64,000 nucleotides of DNA from contig CM076949.1 in assembly GCA_039566865.1 (NCBI GenBank), forward strand, positions 8,037,501 through 8,101,500, written 5' to 3'. This document shows positions 1 through 14,396 of this stretch, one piece after another (within the stretch, counting starts at the first letter, position 1; every line of letters starts with the position of its first letter). This DNA is from Aurelia coerulea (Eukaryota; Cnidaria; Scyphozoa; Semaeostomeae; Ulmaridae). The notes beneath the pieces are model-generated. The model was not told where the DNA came from and ran no database searches. It was given only the letters and a program-made list of their open reading frames with translations. Both the position numbers and the translations under genes were made by a program.

Positions 1-356
1 TATAGCGAAGGTCTCTTCGAAGCCATTCAGTTCAAAGAAATAGGTCATAGAAAGATTTGGACACCTGACATAATAGACTAGAAGTGAGTTTCTGGACTGT
101 TCCGTTCTAAACATTGCTCCAGATCCTGTTAAAATTTTCTAATAGAAATGTATGTATCAGAGTTATGTTACATTCTCCCTAGACTTATTGCGATAAGTCC
201 CTTGTATCCCTGCGGTACCTTGCTCAACTTGCTCTGTTGACTGAAGCGCCATCTTGAAGTCAAAGATCAAAGGGGAAACAAGGGACTCATCGTCATAAGT
301 CTATATTTCCCCTTTATTGGTATCAAAAGAAAAAGAAAAGGTGAAACAAATATTAC
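1..356. other. Protease intron, no further exon recognised
   Basis: Nothing coding is recognised. Positions 1-50 are clearly similar to 59845-59895, the end of a candidate exon, around the string GAAGCCATTCA. Confidence 0.4.
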
Positions 357-457
357 TTTGCTTGCAGTACCAGGGCGAACATTCCTGAAGCAACAGCAGC
401 TGCTGCGGAGGAGGATCCAGTTGAGTATAAACAAGTGTTGTTAAGTGAACAAGTCGG
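357..457 (-). CDS. Protease exon with catalytic Ser
   Basis: 101 bp, acceptor TTTGACAG, donor GTAATA, entering in phase 0 and leaving with two bases. It reads PTCSLNNTCLYSTGSSSAAA then AVASGMFALVLQA. This matches the family block LxxxCxxxHTGTSAxAPxAAGxxALxLEAN, with Cys and catalytic Ser kept but His-Thr-Gly-Thr-Ser changed to Ser-Thr-Gly-Ser-Ser and the Pro lost. The remaining exons (P domain) would lie left of position 1. Confidence 0.78.
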
Positions 458-3400
458 CTGTCAAAGAAAAGACTATGATGAGGATTCTAAGACGGTCGTG
501 TGATACTTTTCACATAAATGCAGCGGTCAGCTCTAACGCGGACCTCACAGACTTACTTCAATTTTGTCTGCGTCCGCGTTTCAATTTAAAAATATTTCGA
601 TTGAAAACAGCTCACATCTATCGTTTTTGTTACCTATTCAAAAGACTGGAATGAAACATGAATGCGAATCAAAACTGCCATTAACTAATTTCTGAAATTT
701 CGCCAGAATGGGGAATATTCCCCAAATGAAGACATGCAGTCATTACATAAAGTAACTAGTCGCGATAAAAATCCGCAGTATGACACATACACTAATGGGA
801 AAGAGCTAATCAGAGAAAATAGAACGAAGAAAGTCCGTAGGATCACACACGAATTGACATCACAAGGCCTTATATTGAAGGCTATCGTTGAGCACATAAC
901 AAACAAAATAACAAGCATATGGAGTGAGGCACAAAAACTTCTACCTAAGAACATCTTCAACTTTTCTGTGCGTTATCTGAATAACAGTTTGCCTTCAAAG
1001 AAAAATATGAAATTTTGTGGCAGAGTCGAAAGCGAGTTGTGCAACTTCTGCCAACTCCCACAAACCCTTCTTCATATGGGGGTACATATATGACAAAATT
1101 CATAACATGCAAATTGATTGATCCATCACTCCAAAACATCATTCAATCATTTCAATTCACATAGTCGTTGCTTGAAATCTGTGACTCATCGTCCAGTAAT
1201 ACATCGATTCGTGAAGTTGAGTTCATGACACTTCAAGTCGTTTCATATCAGTCATCAATTCATCATGTTACCATTACATCAATACATCAAATCATCATCA
1301 TCGATTCATCATCTATGCTTTGTGCATCGTGCATGAATCGTGTATGTATCGAGCATGCATCGTGTATGCATCGTGCATGCATCGTGTATGCATCGTGTAA
1401 AGTCATCATCATCGATTCATCATCTATGCTTTGTGCATCGTGCATGAATCGTGTATGTATCGAGCATGCATCGTGTATGCATCGTGTAAAGTCATCATCA
1501 TCGATTCATCATCTATGCTTTGTGCATCGTGCATGAATCGTGTATGCATCGTGCATGCATCGTGTAAAGTCATCAGCATCGATTCATCATCTATGGTGTA
1601 TGCATCGTGTATCGTGTATATCAATCAATTTGCATGTTATGAATTTTGTCATATATGTACCCCCATATCTTCACGTCGTCTCTGGTTGCAAATCCATGCT
1701 TGAAAGGAAAAGATATACTTGGCGTCATAACTCTGTCCTCTTGACGATTGGCAACTTCTTGAAAATGTTACAGTCCATGCTGATGACATTTCAGGCTTCA
1801 GACCATCAGCTGTTATCACCGGAAACAGCAAGCGTCCAGATCTCCTTGTAATCAATGAGGGTATATTATATCTTCTCGAACTGTCTGTTGGATCGAAGCG
1901 AACATTGGAAAAAACGAAGCCTATGAAAAGACGCGCTACGAAAATCTCTTGAAAGACCTTTCATCCTCATACTTGCGTGTAGAATACATAAATTTATCGA
2001 TGGGAGCAATAGGAACAATCGGCATCAACGGACATAAAGGATTTATAATATGATGCAAAATCTATTGACTGGTAAGCAAGAGCAACTCTACCTAGAAAAG
2101 AAAATTATAACCGTGCGTATACGTTGTACGTACTACATGTTTTATAAGAGAGACAGTGAGTGGACGAGTCCAGAACTTTTAACGTTTTAGATTCTTTTTA
2201 TCTATGTATGGACAAATGTTATATTTCGGACAAATGGACAAATGTTATATTTCGGACGTATTAGCTGTATATTTTAAACATATTTTAAGGAACACCTTTT
2301 CTTGTAATCATGCTTTTAGAGCTAACTTGTAAATCTCCCCATCATGCCTAAATTGAGATTGATGGGTGTCATCATGTAGAATAGTTTTGTTGGGAATAAA
2401 AAGTTTCCATTATTATTATTAACATTCCAATGGAGGGCATGTGTTTTACAAATAGGGCCATTTAGCAAAAATTCGGAAATATCTTCAAAACCGACTGGAC
2501 CCTCCCGTTAGAAAATAATGGGAATAACTCCCCACTTGGACCCTGAGCCTACAACAGAGAATTTCGTCAATCCAGCCAAGCTATATTGCTGAATAACAGA
2601 ATTGAATTGAATTGAACCATACGTTTTTTTTAAAGGCAAAACCAATGGAATACACATTTTTGGAACAGTCTTCCTTTGAGGCCAAAGACCAAAGAGTTTT
2701 GAATAAAGCTATCATATCATATCGAAGAAGTATATGTGAAAACAACTGACCATTTTATCTTTATTCGAATTATCCCTTCCATAAGTGACTGCACTGACTC
2801 CTGTACATTGCGAATTTTGATACGACATCTCGTTGCTGCTAATGACAACACTGACTGATATTGTGTGTATCGAGGATACGAATTCTTCGTAACCACAAGT
2901 TCCATTCGTCCGACCGTCATTTCCATTCGCAAACACATATATGGTGCCCTTTCCACCTCTGCCCTGAAAAAATATCACTCTAATCATTTTGTGAAAGTAA
3001 CAAGTCGGCTAGAAATCCCCCACTTCCTCGATTTCAAACTGGCTGATCAACATCTTCGCCAGCCACACACATATGAAGCTTACAGAGGGCGTCTCCGCGT
3101 ACAAGAGATGCAGCATCCAGAAACTTGGGGCAAAGCTTCAATCAACATTGGAAAATCTCCAGACATTTGATCTGTCAACTATTTAGATTTTCAACATTTA
3201 CCATATTTTATTTCACTTAATTATATCAAAGCATTACAACGGTCTGGAGTAGTCCAAAATCAAAGATGGCAAAAACAAAAAGAAGACTATCTATGCAGTG
3301 GCGAAGATCCCAATAAAGTCATCTTCAACTTTTCAAACTTCTTTCAAATCCTCATACCTTTCGCAACTCTGGCCAATAAAGTCAAGACACAATTCAACAT

Positions 3401-6400
3401 TTCATACGTAAATCCTACCTTTTCAGCTCCATTCTTCAAAGATACCTTAACAGAAGGCGGCATATTTCCAACTAGTGTTCCAAAAAAACCTACTGTTCCC
3501 CAAGAACAAGAATGTATGTCGTTGATTTGACTTTTAAATGCCAAAGAAGCTGCAGTAATTCGTGTCAAATCTGTATCATTGATAGTTCCTCCGACTGCTG
3601 CAAGATACAATAAGAAATACATACATTTTCGGATGATAAAAGAACGGAAAATGTATTTTGCCCAATTATGTAATTTCGGAGCAAAACTTTTCAGTCGATT
3701 TTGGAGAATTTGCGGAAACTTGTTCAACGTTGGAAAACGCTAGATAAGACTTTTCCCTTGGCTACAGGACTTCCCGCAAGATGGTGGTTATAAATTCTAT
3801 ATTCGAAAGCTTCCCATTTACCTTACAGCACTGTTTTCTATTAGTTAATAAGAGCGGAACCATTTCAGTTCTTTATTACGAATACCATATAGCTCTAGCT
3901 TTTGCTATAATATTTCATGATTTACTGTGTCGAAAGCCTTTTTGAGATCTAGCTACAAAGGTAACTGCTGTATATTTACCAACCTCTAAATTCAAGTACC
4001 AATCTTAAGCGCATTTAAGCAAGCATGACACAAACAGAATGCAACCGTCGGTATGCTGATTGTTTTCCAAAAACAAGTTTGTTGGAATCAAGGTAATAGT
4101 GCAGCGCAGCAGCTGGTTATAAATTCGTTTTTCAAAGAGGCGAGAGACAACTGGTAGGACAGAAACAGGGTGATAATTAGAGCTTTCATCGGCAGGACCA
4201 TACTTAAAGACTGGTGCAACCCTTTTTTGCATGAAGAATGTCACCATCAAATCATGCACGGTAAAGTATCAATCGATAATTTACGTCCATCCCTCCATCA
4301 CCTAACAGTCGAAGAATTTGGTTCTACGACCGAGCTGACATCAGTTTGACTTACCAGTACTCAGCCCCAGCTTTATAATTCAATATGAGAATTTAATACA
4401 GCTGTTACATCTGAGCATTGTGTATCAACAGTATGACATGCAAAAATGAAACAATGGTTTGATGTTATTTTCCATATATTTTGCAGCATTTAACAAATGA
4501 TGGAAGTCGCACGCATATGGGGAGAGTTTGGTCATTGAATCTGTCGTCCAAATCTTACCTTCGTTCCTAATGGGCATACATTTCATCAAGCGAACCTTTA
4601 TCATTCCAGTTTGGCTACCTTTTAGTCAATGTACTCTCGAGAAGCATCGAAGAGATTAAAATTATTAAGGACTGAGTGACCAAAGTCACCCTCCAGATAA
4701 ATTCACCCCATTGAAGGTATGCTTACATGTAATATAGGCATCATATGCCACACCAACACCACATTTTCCATTGTTTGCCTGAGCAGCTGCAATGCCTGCC
4801 ATTGCTGTTGCATGATTCATATTCCTAAAAACATAAGACCCCAAGACACAACATGAGTAATGAGATATCTTAGGCAAATTCTTAGCTGATGCTTGCATAT
4901 TCCAATCAAAGCAAGAGAAGCGTGACCAGCATAATCCTAAAATATTTGATTATTCAAAATCATTATTGCATTATTATTCGAATAATAATTCGAATAATGA
5001 TATGACATGCGCTGTAAGGCGCCCATACTGCCAAATGCATTGAATGCCATGTTTTGTTTCGTTCACCCACACACATCCGCTGAACTATTGCCCAACTGCC
5101 ACAGCGCAAGGGGGGTTAATAGAATCGAAATATTATCATTATTTAATTCTTCAAAATCAATATTCGATTATTATACGATTAATATTTGCATAATCCAATT
5201 CAATCGGTCACACTACTCTTGCCTTGACTATAAGAGGTACACGTAAACAATTTATGAAAAAAATTTCTCTCCAGGCTTTTCAATTTCGGTTGCACCAAAT
5301 CTACAGGATGTCCCAAAAACAAGGGGGCTATCTGTGCCTAAAATATCTGTGCCTAAAATGCTGAATTAAACTTCGGTGCCACATTCCAATCAAACTTGGT
5401 CAGAACTCATTTGGCACATCAAAAGCCATGATTCTGTAAGTTACTAAAGTTTCCACACCAATTCGTTGTAACGGACAGTCAGGTTCAAGATTTTTCACAG
5501 GCCAACGTAGCCTGACCATTCTCGTGTGGTCTGTAGTCGAAGCCGTTCACGCTTCTCAACTCCCCACTAAAACAAGAGGAAATCTTCAATGCCATCAATA
5601 AACTTAAGAATGGAAAATCAGCTGGTGCTGATGCTATAAGTAGTGAAATGATTAAACACTCTACACTAGAACAACAACAACTCATTTGCAATATTTTTAA
5701 TGTCTTCGTATCAAACGGAAAACTACCAAAAAAATGGTGCCTAGGACCAATAACCCCTATTCACAAAAAGGGTAACAAATCAGACCGAAATAACTACCGT
5801 GGCATATGCGTAGGTAACGCATTGCTAAAACTTTTCTGTATCTTACTTAACAATCGCCTGAAAACATTTGTTCACACCAGCAACCTCATCAATAAAAGCC
5901 AAATTGGATTTCAAGAAAAATGCCGTACATCAGACCACATTTTGACTCTGAAAACATTAATAAACAAACACGTCACAGATAAATCCAAGCAAAAAGTGCA
6001 TGCAGCTTTCATAGACTTTGCAAAAGCATTTGATACAGTTTGGCACAATGGCCTATTCCATAAACTCCAAATGAAGGGAATTTCAGGGAATTTCTTGCAT
6101 CTCATTCAGGACATGTATGAAAACACAGAATGCGCAGTAAAACTTAATTCGTCCCGCACAAAATACTTCAAATGCAGCAAAGGCGTTCGTCAAGGTTGTC
6201 CCCTTAGCCCAACGCTCTTCAATCTTTACTTAAATGACCTTGTTGATGATCTTAATAAAACAAATACTTCTCCCCTCACTCTCGGTGACGAGCCAATCAC
6301 CTGCTTGATGTATGCAGATGACATCATAATTCTTAGCTACTCCCATTCTGGTCTCCAAAACTGTTTGAACACCCTTTCAGAATATCGTAACCAATGGAAA

Positions 6401-9400
6401 CTTTCTATCAACACGTCGAAATCAAAATGCATGACCTTTTACAAAAGAAACAACAAATATAAACATGAATTCTTCATCAAGGGTAATCCATTAGAAAATG
6501 TTACTGAGTTTACATATCTAGGAATTACAATCGACGCCGCGTGTTCTTTCAAAGAAACTCTCCGTTTACTAAGTAGTAAAGCTACAAGAGCACTATTTGC
6601 ATTAAACAGCCGTTTCAAACTAAAAAACCTACCTATCAAAGCTGCCCTCAAATTATTCGACAGCACAATTGCACCAATACTACTCTATGGCTCAGAAGTC
6701 TGGGGTGCCTTTGAGAAATCATGCATTGACCAATGGGACAAAACAGATATCGAAAAAGTACATACTCAGTTTCTGAAGAGAATTATCGGCGTAAACAGAT
6801 CGACAATTAACGACCTCGTTCGCGGTGTTCTAGGACGTTTTCCACTAAGAAGCATGGTTGAATCAAGACTCTGTAACTTCCTCAAACATATTGACAAAGA
6901 ATGTAAACCAGATTCGCTTGTTTCAAGAGCAAAGCAATATGAAAGTCATATCACTGAACGTCTAACTATCACCTCAAATATCACACAAAGTATCAACAAA
7001 CTATTACCTCAAAACTCTACAAATGATGCTTTTGCTTCCCTCTCAAAATACACCGTAAACAAACTCCTTAGAACAAAATTTGAAAAAATATGGAATGACA
7101 AGATTAATACAAGTTCGAAAGCACTAACATACAAAACTCATAAAACAAACGTAGAATACGAAAAATACCTTTCACTTGTTAAAAACAGAACGCACAGACG
7201 AACACTAACCAAACTACGACTCAGCGACCATTGCCTTGCTATCGAAAAAGGAAGACATAGCAAGCCTCCCATCATAAGAGAAGAAAGATTCTGCAAACTC
7301 TGCCCAAACATAATCGAAGACGAAACTCACTTTATACTCTCGTGTAACACATACAATCCAGAAAGGACAGTTTTCATAAATCAAATCAACGAAATTTACC
7401 CAAATTTCATTAGAATCCCAACAGACAAACAAAAATTGATCTTTCTTTTTACAAATGATGATGAACAATACCTGCAAATATTTGCCGAATACCTTCATAC
7501 AATTTACAGCAAACGCTTGGATAACACATAAACTTTTTTGTTTCTTAGAACTTGTCAACATACCGTTAAAATTACCTTGTTTAAAAATTTGTTATTGTAT
7601 TAGATTGTTAGTTCTTTAGCTTTAGTTAGATTAGACCATGTATCTGATGATATTGTGTCGAATTATAAAAAAAATATATATATATATATATATAAATAAA
7701 TAGGAAAAAGAAACACCTAATCTCTCTGTTGTTTTCTTTAGCATTGCTTTCATTCCCCACGAGCTGGATTATCAAATACAATAGGCTATTTATAAATCTA
7801 TGAGATCTCATCTCTTAACTCAGACTATTCACTGACCCTAACCCTAATCCATATGGGCTTTTTTCGAGCTACCATTTATGGAAACTGCCTTAGACGCATC
7901 CGAATTCAATACAACTTGGCACAGTTATAGAAAAAGTAATTTGTAGCTCATAGCCTAATTCGGGTGTGGCTGCCACGCCTTGTGGCGTCACAGTGACGTC
8001 ACGAAGCCGAAAATCTTTGAAAATCAGGCTTCCAAGTTGAATTCAAGTTTAATGAAAATTTCGCATGAACTTTAGGCAGTTTTTGGTTCAGTTTGTCAAC
8101 ATATGTGGTGATAAAATATTATTTTATTGAAAATAACGATTTCGGAGTGATATTTTGGCAGTAATTAGCCGATTCTTGTGACGTAATTTGTGCGATTAAT
8201 TTGTTCTATGTAAAAAGAAACCAAAAGAACCTGAAAATGGTGATTATCTATTACAAATGTATCATTAGAGTGTTTTTCATTGAACAAATTTGAAAAACTT
8301 GGAAAAATGCTAATTTGTCCAAAATGGCGGCCAAAATGACATCATTATCAAAAAATGCTGACATCATCAAATTTCAGAAATTCCGGTATCAAATTGGAGC
8401 CCTTCGTTTGCTGATTCATTTGCTGTATAATACTTCATAATTCAATCAAATAATTCCATTGAAATCATTGAAAACAATGATTTTGCTGCTACCTCCTTCC
8501 AAATATGGGCATGTCACATGACCTGTGAGTCCTATTGTTCAAAAACGTTTTCACCAAAATGTGGCTAATATAGAATTAGTAAAAGTCAGGGAGGTTGGGG
8601 GACATAGCAAATGTCGTTTAAAAACACGGCAAATAAAACCTTGAGGGGGGGGGGGTGGAATCCACCCCCATATGGTTTAGGGTTAAGGTAAATGGTAAAT
8701 CTGCTTTACCCTTAACTTTACTCTGAATATTCAAAAGTTTGTCGAAGGTCCTTTCGATCATTACGTAATATTTTCTATGTTCTTTCGTGGGACTTCTATT
8801 TGTGAGCAGCTTTTAAAACATTCTTGACATTCCTATAAGATAACATCACTGTTTGTAAGTTGTTCTCCATTTTCAGTAATTACACGACTTTGTATGGTTG
8901 GTTGATGCCAAAGTACATTTTTTCTTAATTTAAAGAATTCTGTTGAATTTACAAAGAAGTTTTTCATCTTTTCTAACTGCTCTACTATTTGTTTCTTCTT
9001 TACTGCACATGAGATGATTTTTAATTCTTTGTTGATTAAACCTTATCTTAACTTTTAAGATATCCTCTTGCGATTTATTTTTTCCCATTATTGTTTCTTT
9101 TTTAACACTCTTTTCCTTTGTTTTATGCTTGTTATTCTTACATTTGCTCTTACATTGCCTTTTTTTAAACCCTTCTTTATGAAAATTCTTTTAACATGTT
9201 CTTTAAAATCTTATTTAGTTTACCTAGCCAAATCTGATATATGTTTATTACAGAATCTTATACAGAAATAAAAGTATACCCAAAAACCCGTTAAAGCCAA
9301 ATAAGATCACCCATAAATAAAGTTTTACCAAAAACATACCCAGAAATCCAGCAAATATAAAAAATCGTTGAAAACCATACCCATAAATCCGGACTCTATC

Positions 9401-12400
9401 ATAAAAAGGTACCCTAAAAAATGGCACAACGCCGTACCATGGAGAATTTAAGTTACCCCCCCCCCGGCTTAACAACGGCACTACCACGGCACTGGCTCCC
9501 CACAAAGAACGGAGTTGATCAATATACATGTGTAAACATAATGAAATTTTTCAAAGGAACGGTTCGAGCCTATTATACTGGTGAAATATTTCATCTAATC
9601 GACCAAAATCGAGTAACGAGAAGGTCCAAGTTTGAATTAAACCTCCCATTTCGCAAAAGTAACACTGGCCAAAAATGCCTATCCTACTTGGGCCAAAAAT
9701 ATGGAATAGCCTTTCTTCTGATTTAAAAACTATAAACAATATAAACTCGTTCAAACACAAGATCAAGGACCATTTTTTCCAAAATATATAAAGAAAAAAA
9801 CATATATGTGTTCTATTAAAACACGCGTTCTCTCTCATATTTATGATTCGGCCTTACCAAATTATGCTTCATCCAAAATCACTTTAACATCTGTTTATTA
9901 TTATTATTTTCCTGTTGCAACCACCTCTAAGGAGACCATTATGGAAATAAGGTCAATATGACCTTTTACTGCTATCCCTGCCACTACAGGGGTGTTTTTA
10001 ACATAATTATTTAATGACCATTGTCATCGTATTTTATCTATTTTTAGCTTTTTTAAAACTTGTAAATTCTATTCATTTCTTGTAAATTTTTAATTTTATT
10101 GGCAAATAGAAACATACATACATACTAATAATTATCTCCTCTTGTTTCATATTGGAGGGGTTCCAGCGGACACTGTTCTTGCAGTCCCTCTTTTGAACTG
10201 TCTTTGAACCGTAGTTTTTGCATTACTACGACCATTCGAATATACCGATCTTTCAAATGAAGTTTTGACGCAACCTTTATTGTATGGTGATAAAGACCTC
10301 CCAAATGACGTCAAAAGAAATATACTCGATTTGACTCTACAATACATCCACACAAGCGGTCGATTCAATTAAGATCACAAAAATCTAGCTAAATGCAACT
10401 CAACCACCATACCAAGTCCATATTCGTAAAGTATCCTGTTCGCTGAGTCCCATTCCTCTATTCTTTTGTTCTTTTGTTTGTAAGTAGCTTTTCGTAACAC
10501 ACCCTTTAGCTTTTCAACAAAAGAGCCTGGATTGAGCGTCTTTCTTATACATTTCATACGCGACTTTTGATTGAGTGGCGATAAAGCTTATATCGCTATT
10601 GCATACATTCGAAAATTCCATTTGCAAAATATCGTTCAATTCTAATTCTTTTCTGAATAGCTAGGGGGCCTCTTATATTTAGTTGTATTTTAGTTTATCT
10701 TCTTCATGTGATGGCGCTGGGGTAGTCATGATCTTTTGCTCCCCTTGGTATCGTTTCTGTAGTATTGTATGGTAGCTCGTTTGTAATCTTAGGTAATTCG
10801 TAAATTGTAAATTTCTAACATTGAATTTATAGAAAAAAAACCGTCTTTTAGTTTACAAAGAGCAATGTGTATTAAATACATTCTTTAAAGATATGACACT
10901 TGCAGAACAATATGTCAATACGAATACAGGAAAGCTCCTGTCGAATTTCACTGTGTGTTAGTTTCTTCATTAAAGAAATAACTTATCGATGTTATGTGTT
11001 GTAAATAAGAAACCTTCTAAATAAGAAATTATTTGACTTTACTTATACAGTGATCAAGATAGCGGAGAGCCCTTGAAAAATAATCAAGATTAATGGAGGC
11101 TGTTTGCTAAACAATGATTTCATACAAGTATCAATTATCCAACAACGCTCTCCCTGGAATTGGATTATTTTAATTCATTTCTGTCCATCATTTATTCAGC
11201 GTAAATGGTGGCATTTTCTCTCTTATTAATTAAAGGCCCCCATTAGCCATGTTTGAAGAATGAGATCATGCCCATAGCTTGCCTCAAAGTAATAGAATAT
11301 CTATTTGCAATTGCAATGCTCGATTTAGTTCATATCAAAATGGCAGTGGGCTAATAACGAGCCCACTTGATGAAGCAGACCAGATTTTATGATATGCATC
11401 AGAACTATTCCGTTAGATGTAGCGAGAGTCCAAAGATGTAGGGGACCAGGAGCACTGGTGGCACGTGCCCCCAAGACTTTGCAAAAAACCGAAAGGTGCC
11501 CTTTTTGTCTCAGGATGTGCCCCTTTTAAAGACCAATGAGGACAGAAAGTCGTTTAATTATGTTATCATTTACTTCGTGATTTAGTTATGTTTACTTCTT
11601 ACTTTGTTTCATTGTGAAGGAAATCGGATATCTATCAGCATTCATGCTATTTTCTTTTATGTATCACATTTTTACCGTCAAAAATCTGATGTATATTAAA
11701 GTGCTCTTCTTACGAAAAAAAAGTGCCATTAAAATGCTGTGCCCTCCAAGTTTAAGATTCTTCCTACTGCCCTAAGTGAAACTAAAGGATAGCCGACAAT
11801 ATTGACAAATTATTTACTTTATCCTGATAAGAGTTGCCACTATAACAAGTGCCATACTCGTTTCTGAAGATTTTTCAAACAGTAAGGGCAGTGTGCCAGG
11901 TCAAAGAGGTCAAATTTTGAAGATTACCTTGTAATGAGTTGGCAGCTCTATTAATGTTAGGAGCAAGTAGTAATTAGCCTTAATGAGGAAATGTCGATTG
12001 GCAACTAAGCCAAGTTTCATTGTTAGCCCAAAGATCTCTGAATTGTTTTGATTGTATACATTAACACTGCCTGTAAATATCTCAGATGCTTCGTTGATTG
12101 TTTCGATTATGTGCATAAATAATGCTTATTGTTACAACATTCCTGATTCCTATGTCTCTATATAGGTAGGTAGGTAGGTAGGTCTATTCCTTCCGGTTTG
12201 AGCAAAACCCCTCCATAATGTTTTCATTCTTCAAACATAAACATAAGATCCTTTTGGATGATTACAAAGTCCGTCCTGAGTTAAGCAAACATAAGAATTT
12301 CTGAATATTGATTTTTTCATAACCCCAAATGATAGTTGATGCTGTTTTAGCTACATTCAGAGAGATGAGTGTTGCTGCCAGTGACGCATTTACCCATGGG

Positions 12401-14350
12401 CCCACTGGGCCCGGGCCCAGGGGCCCTCCTAAATTCTTAAATCTAGGGGGCCCCGAGCAAAATTTGAAAAATCCTATGAAGTGCTGTTGATTTCACTCTT
12501 GTGTTTGAATTGGGTGCTAACGTCTTTAGACAACACCATGGTTTCATATATTAACAATACGTACTGTGCAGTGCAAGCAAAGTAGAAATTCGGCAATAAC
12601 ACGAGTTTGTTAAAAAGACTCTCGAAAAGTTCCTCGATACAATGAGCAATCTCGTTGATACCGTTGAGTCCATAAAAAAAGAAAGAAATTGAAGAGGCGA
12701 CAACCCCATGAAACACAAAAGCCTATTTTGGATGATCTATAAGAGCAAATTGTGAAAGGAGATGAAGCTGCAACTTCCCAAAGGCAATAACCGCACTTAG
12801 ATTGTTGTTCAATGCAATGACCGCACTTTACCATGCAGAGTTTCCTCCAGTGAGAGAAGTTTCTCCATGCTGAAAGGGTCAAGAGTCAACTAAGGTCCAC
12901 AATGTCACAATAGCGCGTTGTTGCCTTTTGCTTAATGAGTGGCAGCAAATTTTGATGTCTGAGGCAGAGGCGTGGCCCTGGGGGGAGGGGGTATGGGGGG
13001 GGGGGTTTTGTCCAAATATGGCCTTTGAGATTCCCTTAAAACCGAAGAGAAACTAACTGGGTATATGTTGGGAAAGAACTTTCCGAGACATGTCAAATCT
13101 TCCATTTTAGCACTGGCAAATATGAAAAAGGGAATCAGGGAATGTATTCTAAGCCAAAGTAAAGGATGTTTCTTCAAAGAAATGTCATCTTGTTCCGATT
13201 TGTAGGATATCCGTCACAAAATATCAAAGTTTCCTTGTCGCTAATCGCAAGCATGATATTCGGAGGTGTATTCTAAGCCAAAGTAAAGGGCGTGTCCTCA
13301 AAAAATTTTCGGGGGCTTCGCCCCCAGGCCCCCTTTCGTTTCCCCAACTTAATTTACCTCGGCCACACCGCTGTCCTGAGGGTTTTAGACCCCAAGAAAA
13401 TCATCCGAAATTTTGCAGCAGTGAAGGCAAGACGAAAATCACGAAAAAACATTGGACAATGGTTTTATTGGAATTGTACTAAAATGTATATATTTGTTAA
13501 TTGTACAAATTTACTCATTTTTTCGAGTTTTGCCCTATCAAACTGTTCAGTTGATATTAACTTCTTTGGCTACGATTGAATCTAGCGGTCTTGTCCATAC
13601 ATGCTAACAGGGTACCGAGTTCTTAGGGGCCCCAACCAGTTTTGGGCCCAGGGCCCCAACAGACTTAAATGCGGCCCTGGTTGCTGCTAAAGTCACCTTC
13701 GATAGAACATCAAGCGCCTTGTTTGAGGACAAGATGTGACATTTTCGATAACGCAAAATTACTTACTTATGCAGAACCTTGCACAGCGTTTCAATCGTTG
13801 CTGTTCACGGGCATTTAATTTGAGACAAGCAGTCATGAAGATAACCTCTGTGCAGAATCATATGCATGACGATGTTTTGGTTCAATCAATTTGATCACGT
13901 GCCTTCCCCCAGTCAATTGTTTGCTGGGATTCTGCACCTTTCTGTAGCTGTGTAGGAGGGAGGTCCTTCTACCTATACTGTAATTGCTAACCTGTGCAGG
14001 CCCGTTACATCATGCCCTAAAGTTGACTTATTTGCATAATGAGTCCTATTAATACGTGGCTAATGATATGATCGTTCTAGAAAACGATTGTTTTAACATA
14101 ATTAAGCTGCTAATGAAGTCAAGAACGTGCCAATTCTGGTTAAATTTGTTGTTGCATCAGGGTAAACATTTTGGTAATTTATCCATCTTATGCTGTCAAA
14201 TCTGTCTGACATGAAATAAGCCGACGTCAAATGTTGCTATAGGATCGCGGGAAACTTCTGTCTTGTATGCGCTTTCTGTGCGCTTTCTTTATTTCAGTGC
14301 CAATTAGCAGAGGTAAAACGTTAATCAATCGCTTTAACGAGCGTGACGGA

Positions 14351-14396
<46 letters not shown>

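Larger units (their letters stand above)
700..2421 (+). mobile_element. 5'-truncated LINE, 3' part of ORF2 and 3'UTR, interrupted
   Basis: From 734 a frame reads FNFSVRYLNNSLPSKKN then ELCNFCQLPQTLLH, a C-terminal retrotransposon segment with a Cys-rich zinc-knuckle-like motif. It stops at 1073, where another element is inserted, and resumes at 1669 with GCKSMLERKRYTWRHNSVLL and, after frameshifts, KRPDLLVINEGILYLLELSV. The end is a 3'UTR with a terminal (ATT)n run near 2407-2421. The coding part is broken by frameshifts. It lies in the protease intron between the Asn and Ser exons. Confidence 0.7.

Noticed and set aside
1287..1612. Regularly spaced repeats as a CRISPR-like array
   Set aside because: Units are contiguous, vary in length by submotif and have no unique spacers; the host is an animal genome.
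1168..1624. Cys/His/Met-rich ORFs on both strands
   Set aside because: They are translations of the CATCGTG minisatellite inside a TIR element; the same peptide repeats because the DNA does.
7835..7850. CCCTAACCCTAA as telomeric sequence
   Set aside because: Only two units, inside a longer inverted-repeat terminus; no telomeric array.
8690..9070. 5'-inversion (twin priming) of the LINE at 5537
   Set aside because: The inverted fragment is about 1 kb beyond the 3' end of that LINE, not adjacent to its 5' end as twin priming requires.
11452..11775. Possible old hAT element (CAGGAGCACTGGTGG...)
   Set aside because: The right end does not form a convincing inverted match and no 8-bp duplication was found.
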